Part shown: positions 59,359 through 64,000 of the stretch, in pieces
Position numbering within the stretch: position 1 is the first letter of the stretch
Layout of the letters: every line of letters begins with the position of its first letter
Source: an uncultured Celeribacter sp.
GTDB lineage: Bacteria; Pseudomonadota; Alphaproteobacteria; Rhodobacterales; Rhodobacteraceae
Assembly (NCBI RefSeq): GCF_963675965.1
Contig: NZ_OY780935.1
Span: 620,001 to 684,000 of the forward strand
Reading direction: 5' to 3'
DNA: 64,000 nucleotides
Notes under the pieces: generated by a model
Database searches by the model: none
What the model was told of the DNA's origin: nothing
The model's input: only the letters and a program-made list of their open reading frames with translations
Program-made: the position numbers and the translations under genes

Positions 59359-61487
59359 GTGCTGTGATTGCGGATCTACGTCACCCGAAGGCAGGTAAAC
59401 CCTCTTCGCAATATGTCTATCGCGATGCGAAGGGGAATGCAGTTCTGGTGGCCAATCGTTTTGATCGGGGTGGAGACAAGTTCTTCATTCCCTTCGATCT
59501 GGAAACGGACAGCTGGAAAGCGCCAGACCATCGCCCACTCTATCGGCTGGACGAACTGGTCGCGGCGAATGAAGATCGGGCGGTGATTGTCACCGAGGGC
59601 GAGAAATGCGCCGATGCGCTGACCTCGCTCGGATTTGTGGCGACCACCACCTACGGCGGCGCGCAGGCCCCACACAAGGCGGACCTCTCCCCTCTTAACG
59701 GGCGTAACGTCTACGTATGGCCAGATAAGGACGAGCCAGGGCAACGCTATGCGGAAAGACTCTGCGCTACGTTACGTAGCGAATACGGCACCCTGCCGAA
59801 GATCATTCCGGTCTCGGATTTGGCCCTACGTAACGTAGCGTATCCTATCGAGGCAGATCCGGCGGAAAATTCCCTACGTAGCGTATCCTATCCAAGGGGC
59901 TGGGATGCGGCGGACGCCATTGCCTCGGGCTGGGGCGTGCGGGAGGTGAACAGCCTCCTGAAACTGGCCGCCCCCTATGACGGCCCCGGCGACACTGCGC
60001 CGACACCGGCGAATACCGATGAGCCGCCTGAATTGTTCGGCGGGTTGGAGCTTTGGCATACGCCGGAGGGCAAGCCCTACGCCTCGGTTAAACGCGGCTC
60101 TGGGCATGGCACATCGCCATGGGAGACCTTCGCCCTGGAAAGCGCCGCCTTCAAACGGCTTCTGGCCCATGCCGAATATCAGGCCAGCGGCAAAGTTCCG
60201 CCCGCCTCCAAGCTCGATGATCAGGTGCGGCAGATGATCGGGGAAGCGATCTTTGAGGGCAAGACACGGCAGGTTTACACCCGTATCGGGGAAAGCCCCG
60301 ATACGTTAGAGACCAAGAGCCTGTTTCTGGACCTGGGGCGGCCCGATTGGTCCTGTGTGGAAATCTCTCCTGAGGGATGGGTGATCCGTAACGCTACGCT
60401 ATGTAGCGAGAAGGTGCCCAGATTCAAACGGTCGTCCAGTATAGCCGCACTTCCCGTTCCTATTGCTGGCGGCGCGGGGATCGATCTGCTGCGCCCCTTC
60501 GTGAACGCGGCAACGGACGAGGATTTCCGGCTGATGGTGGGTTGGCTTCTGGGCTGTTTGCGCGCACAAGGCCCCTACCCGCTCCTGATCCTCACCGGCG
60601 AACAGGGCAGCGCCAAAAGCACCTCCTCGAAAGTTCTGCGGGCGCTGGTCGATCCATCCACGCTGGCCACGCGGAGCTTTCCCCGGGACGAGCGGGATTT
60701 GGTGATTGCAGCCCAGGGCGCGCATGTTCTGACCTTCGACAATCTCTCGAAGGTCAAACCGGCCATGGCGGATGCGCTTTGCCGCTTGGCCACAGGTGGC
60801 GGCTTTGCCACCCGCAAGCTGCACAGCGATGCGGACGAGGTGCTGTTTGACGCCACCCGGCCCGTGATCCTCAACGGTATTCCCGACCTTGCAGAACGGG
60901 CGGACCTGGCGGATCGGGCGATCATGCTGCACCTGCCGACGATCCAGGCGACAGAGCGGGCGTTTGAAAGTGATTTCTGGGAGAGGTTCGAGGCCGCGCA
61001 GCCGCACATTCTGGCAGCCCTCTTGGATGCAGCCTCGCATGCTCTCGGGCATGTCTCCCGGGTGACGCTCACAGAGCGCCCACGAATGGCCGACTTCGCC
61101 CGATGGATCACAGCCGCCGAGCCTGCCCTTGGCTGGCCTGACGGCGCGTTTCTGGCGGCCTATTCCGCCAACCGCAAAGAAGCGGCAGAGGCGGCCCTGG
61201 ACGGGAACGCGGTGGCCAGCGCGGTCCTGACGCTTGTGCGGGAGCAAGGACGCTGGCGCGGCACGGCCTCGGAGCTGATCACCTACCTGCGGATGCTCTA
61301 TCCCGCCCTCACAGAGAGCGCAGAGGCCTTCCCGAGGCAGGCGGCAGGGTTCGGGGCGGAACTGCGCCGTGTGACCCCGCTCCTGCGGACGCATGGCGTA
61401 GAGGTGACACATATCCGCGAAGGTAAGGAGAGGCGGCGCGTGGTCGCAGTTTCGAAACGAGAAGGGTGGGAAGGGGAGGATATCTAA
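59355..61487 (+). CDS. Island primase/helicase with TOPRIM and P-loop
   Basis: A 710-residue replication protein. A TOPRIM domain (VIVTEGEKCADAL, about 78-90, then VYVWPDKDEPGQRY) is followed by a linker, then an ATPase domain with P-loop LTGEQGSAKSTSSKVL (about 413-428), a Walker-B-like VLTFDNLSKV and an Arg-rich segment. The C-terminal part is winged-helix-like (ELITYLRMLYP). It resembles the DnaB/primase fusions of satellite phages and P4-like islands. ATGA overlap with the previous gene fixes the start. Between 59704 and 60408 its coding sequence contains a set of palindromic repeats. Confidence 0.85.
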   Translation: MSAVIADLRHPKAGKPSSQYVYRDAKGNAVLVANRFDRGGDKFFIPFDLETDSWKAPDHRPLYRLDELVAANEDRAVIVTEGEKCADALTSLGFVATTTYGGAQAPHKADLSPLNGRNVYVWPDKDEPGQRYAERLCATLRSEYGTLPKIIPVSDLALRNVAYPIEADPAENSLRSVSYPRGWDAADAIASGWGVREVNSLLKLAAPYDGPGDTAPTPANTDEPPELFGGLELWHTPEGKPYASVKRGSGHGTSPWETFALESAAFKRLLAHAEYQASGKVPPASKLDDQVRQMIGEAIFEGKTRQVYTRIGESPDTLETKSLFLDLGRPDWSCVEISPEGWVIRNATLCSEKVPRFKRSSSIAALPVPIAGGAGIDLLRPFVNAATDEDFRLMVGWLLGCLRAQGPYPLLILTGEQGSAKSTSSKVLRALVDPSTLATRSFPRDERDLVIAAQGAHVLTFDNLSKVKPAMADALCRLATGGGFATRKLHSDADEVLFDATRPVILNGIPDLAERADLADRAIMLHLPTIQATERAFESDFWERFEAAQPHILAALLDAASHALGHVSRVTLTERPRMADFARWITAAEPALGWPDGAFLAAYSANRKEAAEAALDGNAVASAVLTLVREQGRWRGTASELITYLRMLYPALTESAEAFPRQAAGFGAELRRVTPLLRTHGVEVTHIREGKERRRVVAVSKREGWEGEDI
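59704..60408. repeat. Palindromic repeats around the core CTACGTAACGTAG, inside primase gene
   Basis: CGCTACGT-T-ACGTAGCG at 59765-59781 is a perfect palindrome. CTACGT-A-ACGTAG lies at 59826-59838 and CTACGTAG at 59874-59881, both followed by CGTATCCTATC. A related CGCTAC-GCTAT-GTAGCG lies at 60392-60408, and a degenerate GTAACGTCTACG at 59704. The repeats are translated as LRS, LRN-VAYP and LRSVSYP segments. Confidence 0.7.
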
Positions 61488-61680
61488 CTAGTTACCTAGA
61501 CGCTGCGCCTTGTGCGCGGCGCTCTAGGCAATGACCCGCCCAGGAGCGGACAGGGATATTCGATGCATGATCGACGGTACGCCAAATTCGCGATTGCCAA
61601 CAAACATTTGGGTGTTTTCGTTCGGGCACGAATGTTACGTTTCTGAAGTTGATGCAAGAGCAACTTATGGAGATTAAGAT

Positions 61681-62001
61681 TTGTTTAGATTTGCCGTTAG
61701 AACTTTTTTGTCTATTCTGTCACTGACACCTGTCGCGGCAATGGCCGACACGGTGCTCGGATACACTCTTGAATACCAAGGCGACTTTTATTCGATCACA
61801 GTGAACGACAACGGTGCAGTCCTACGATCTGGGAAAGAAGCAATTTATATGGGCGTAAGTTGCGATGTGATTACAGATCACGGTGAACGAGGATCATGGG
61901 AGTGGTCCAATGCGGGTTTTGCAATAGTCTTACCCAACAGAGTGATGGCTTTTGAAAGAACCGATGCACCTGTAGAAAATGGGGGCCGGTGCCAGTCATA
62001 A
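61681..62001 (+). CDS. Hypothetical secreted protein (106 aa)
   Basis: A TTG start at 61681 with TATGGAG eight bases upstream gives a Sec signal peptide (FRFAVRTFLSILSLTPVAAMA) and a mature domain of about 85 residues, with YTLEYQGDFYSITVNDNG and a Cys in GVSCDVITDHGERGSW plus a C-terminal Cys. The two Cys may form a disulphide. No family is recognised. It is preceded by about 190 bp without a gene (61488-61680). Confidence 0.55.
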   Translation: MFRFAVRTFLSILSLTPVAAMADTVLGYTLEYQGDFYSITVNDNGAVLRSGKEAIYMGVSCDVITDHGERGSWEWSNAGFAIVLPNRVMAFERTDAPVENGGRCQS

Positions 62002-62058
62002 GTTATATGCACCGCGTCACATCAGCGGACAGGAAATCTAAACATAGACCCGTTTGCT

Positions 62059-62133
62059 GTCCGCTCTGTCCGCCTGCCGTCCGCCCCCATATTCAACAGG
62101 GCTTGAAGGCGGACAGTGGCGGACAGGGCGGAC
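62059..62133. repeat. Symmetric cluster of GTCCGC / GCGGAC repeats
   Basis: GTCCGC occurs at 62059, 62068 and 62079, and its complement GCGGAC at 62109, 62119 and 62128. Together they form an imperfect inverted repeat with arms of about 28 bp. Two further GCGGACAG words lie at about 61547 and 62023. No gene lies within. An iteron-like replication or excision site, or a large terminator, are possible. Confidence 0.65.
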
Positions 62134-62143
62134 GGCAGAATTA

Positions 62144-62611
62144 CTACATCTTGGGCACCGAATAGAGAGCGCCTCGCACGATATCTTTCTGATCTTCGAT
62201 CTCGATCAAACAGATAGCCTCAAACTTTGCTCCTTGAAGTTGCCGCAGCAAATCGGTGGGCATATCTTGTTCAAAATATTCTTGTGCGCCATCAATGTGA
62301 GACCTGCATGAAGACCATACATCTTCGAACCAAGGAGCGACGTCCATCGGAAGCCCCAGATACTTGCGGTCAGGGTTTGCCAACGCCAAGCGTCTGAAAT
62401 ATTTGGGGGCATCCTTGTAAGTTTTATCTGACACTTCAGCATCGTAGAGAATACCTCGAAGACCATTTGAAAAAGAAATTGCATATGCATCGTCCGGCAA
62501 ATCCGGCAAGGAAAAGTACCCCTTTTGATATGCTTGCACTCCTGCCAAAACAAAAAAGCCGAAAAATGCAAGAAGAAATAAGCGCCAGATCCATTTCAGA
62601 ATAAATTTCAT
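62144..62611 (-). CDS. Hypothetical membrane-anchored protein (155 aa)
   Basis: ATG 62611 follows TAGGAA and gives an N-terminal membrane helix (WIWRLFLLAFFGFFVLAGVQ) and a soluble domain of about 125 residues with DDAYAISFSNGLRGILYDAE and an EQDMPTDLLRQLQGAKFEAI end. A longer frame starts at 62656. The codon use is low in G+C, as for the last gene. No family is known; cargo of the island. Confidence 0.55.
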   Translation of the reverse strand: MKFILKWIWRLFLLAFFGFFVLAGVQAYQKGYFSLPDLPDDAYAISFSNGLRGILYDAEVSDKTYKDAPKYFRRLALANPDRKYLGLPMDVAPWFEDVWSSCRSHIDGAQEYFEQDMPTDLLRQLQGAKFEAICLIEIEDQKDIVRGALYSVPKM

Positions 62612-62742
62612 AAATGCAGTTCCTACGAGGATGAATTTAGCCCCTGATAACAGCATACACCCTCTATTTCGAGTGGAGTGTACAACGGTCTAAGAAGGCG
62701 GTCTGAAGCATTATACACTCATCGATCTCTCATCGTCGCCAA

Positions 62743-64000
62743 CTAGGGAATTGCATTCGGAATCCGCAAAATAACATGCAGTATCATGCGGGGATAATTG
62801 CAATTGGCGTCTTGATGGAATGAAATGAAGTAGTTTAAACCACTTTCCGGCATTATAGGCACCCGGTGAGCTCCAATGCATGGAAAAGCTCCACAATCTT
62901 CAACTATTTTCACGTATGCGTCATCGCACTCGGACTTGCGCCTGTCAATCAGCACGACGACACCAAAGAATTCATTCGGACGCATATATTTGATGGGTTG
63001 CTCAGGCAATTTTTTATAACCCGACCTACCCCAAATCTTGAATTCAACGTGATATCCCTTGCCTTCACTACCGTCTTTGTCTGCATAGGATAGCCGCAAA
63101 TCGCTACGCCCAGTCTTAGTGTAGGTCTCTCTAGATAAATTAATACCTGACGGTCTGTTTGCGTGGGCAAAGAACCAATCACGAATATCTTCCTCTACAA
63201 ATTCCGATCTATGGGAATATTGCTCCAAGACCTCTGGAAGAGCATATTGCAGGTCTCGCAAAATCGCGACAAAACCTTCTTCTTGCTGTACGTTCTCGAA
63301 AAGAGACCGAGTATCCTTTCGAGAAATCAAATAGCGGAAGTTCTGTACAGCTATACGATAGGCCGTTTCAAAAACCTCAGGCTCATCGTTTTGCAATTTA
63401 GCCATGATTGAAAATAGATTCATCGGCACTTCATAGATGAAGAACGTCGCAATAAGATACCCAGGCCCAACATCTCGGTCCGAACCACTCAAACCAAGGT
63501 GATCAAAATAAACATATTCATCGATAGAGAATTCTAAACACGGCAAACCATCAATTCCAAATGAAACATGGCCATGATCGAAATTCACCGTCACGGCATA
63601 CGTCATTTTCCCCGCAACCAACCGCGAAACGTGCCACTCTTCTTTGCCTTCACAATTAGTCGATCTTACGGCAAATTTAGCTCCATGCCCTCCCGAAATC
63701 CCAAACGAGAGGTCAATTCCCGAAGAAGCACTACTAAACCTCAAAAAAACCGAAAAATCTTTGTCCATATACTGCCAAGGTTCGGCGCAAGGGCTGAATA
63801 CAAGTGTTACAGAATATGACTTCGAGTTGGCATTATGAACATCAGGTTTGAGCGCTATAGTGTCAGCCGCCCTTGTTTGACCAACTTCAGATTTATCGTT
63901 TGAAATCGCGGGTAACTTTATGTCTTCCCCTATTGGAGACGATGCAATCCGGCCTCTTTCCAACTGAAAAAAAAGAATACCGAGCTCCGAGACATTCTCA
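62743..64000 (-). CDS. Hypothetical protein with C-terminal PD-(D/E)xK-like motif (5' end outside window)
   Basis: The frame is open from the window edge to a TAG at 62743 (419 residues visible). A TTG at 63963 could start it, but protein-like sequence (ENVSELGILFFQLERGR) continues to the edge, so the start is probably outside. The first half has a concanavalin-like beta layout (SVTLVFSPCAEPWQYMDKDF, then FGISGGHGAKF). The C-terminal part has GRSDLRLSYADKDGSEGKGY followed by HVEFKIWGR: an Asp then Glu-x-Lys, as in restriction-endonuclease-fold proteins. Low G+C and island position suggest a defence gene. No family is certain. Confidence 0.65.
   Translation of the reverse strand, partial: ENVSELGILFFQLERGRIASSPIGEDIKLPAISNDKSEVGQTRAADTIALKPDVHNANSKSYSVTLVFSPCAEPWQYMDKDFSVFLRFSSASSGIDLSFGISGGHGAKFAVRSTNCEGKEEWHVSRLVAGKMTYAVTVNFDHGHVSFGIDGLPCLEFSIDEYVYFDHLGLSGSDRDVGPGYLIATFFIYEVPMNLFSIMAKLQNDEPEVFETAYRIAVQNFRYLISRKDTRSLFENVQQEEGFVAILRDLQYALPEVLEQYSHRSEFVEEDIRDWFFAHANRPSGINLSRETYTKTGRSDLRLSYADKDGSEGKGYHVEFKIWGRSGYKKLPEQPIKYMRPNEFFGVVVLIDRRKSECDDAYVKIVEDCGAFPCIGAHRVPIMPESGLNYFISFHQDANCNYPRMILHVILRIPNAIP

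Overview
The window looks like chromosome or large replicon from a marine-type alphaproteobacterium, most likely Rhodobacteraceae (Roseobacter group). This is inferred from the moderately high G+C, the protein families (DUF982, MobV-like relaxase with alphaproteobacterial recombinases, polar amino-acid ABC cassette, EmrB/QacA pump) and an initiator tRNA fragment. No species assignment is possible from sequence alone. Much of the window is accessory DNA: insertion sequences, broken genes and at least two integrated elements.

Layout. (1) 1-5825: a type XI secretion (Slam) cluster on the minus strand: two surface-lipoprotein genes around a Slam outer-membrane protein, next to a NarL-type response regulator and a convergent histidine kinase. 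(2) 5985-12508: MarC, cardiolipin synthase, a GNAT acetyltransferase, and an EmrB/QacA pump with a divergent TetR regulator, bracketed by inward-facing right ends of the same IS3-family element. (3) 12521-15643: a cold-shock gene with two small downstream genes and a strong terminator, a transglutaminase-like protein, and a DUF982 protein. (4) 15644-26823: a mobile-element graveyard. It holds a nuclease gene cut at both ends, a truncated IS3, a complete IS21, a 5'-truncated replication-initiator gene, an autotransporter and TetR gene framed by two 168-bp MITE-like elements, an intact IS3, and IS6 and LysR fragments.

(5) 26842-37615: a catabolic/uptake cluster: methyltransferase, M20 amidohydrolase, 2-hydroxyacid dehydrogenase, class II aldolase, four-gene amino-acid ABC importer, TetR regulator, aminotransferase and FAD oxidoreductase. 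A 25-bp palindrome-like site is shared by the two control regions and probably ties them into one regulon. (6) 38252-43368: a divergent SDR/AraC pair, an unknown protein, and an ArsR plus ArsP-like permease operon.

(7) 40051-56453: accessory island with degenerate intergenic repeats. It carries a reverse transcriptase that resembles defence RTs, a zinc-ribbon/nuclease-like gene interrupted by a frameshift at an A9 run, a MobV-like relaxase with a candidate oriT, and an RHH regulator. It also carries a three-gene module (unknown protein, GIY-YIG-like protein, soluble FtsH-like AAA/M41 protease), and a large serine recombinase whose 3' end lies in a 48-bp initiator-tRNA fragment. (8) 56406-64000: a second island starting at that tRNA fragment, with a tyrosine integrase, an excisionase-like HTH gene, a primase pair, iteron-like repeats and small cargo genes. 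Its last gene runs off the window.
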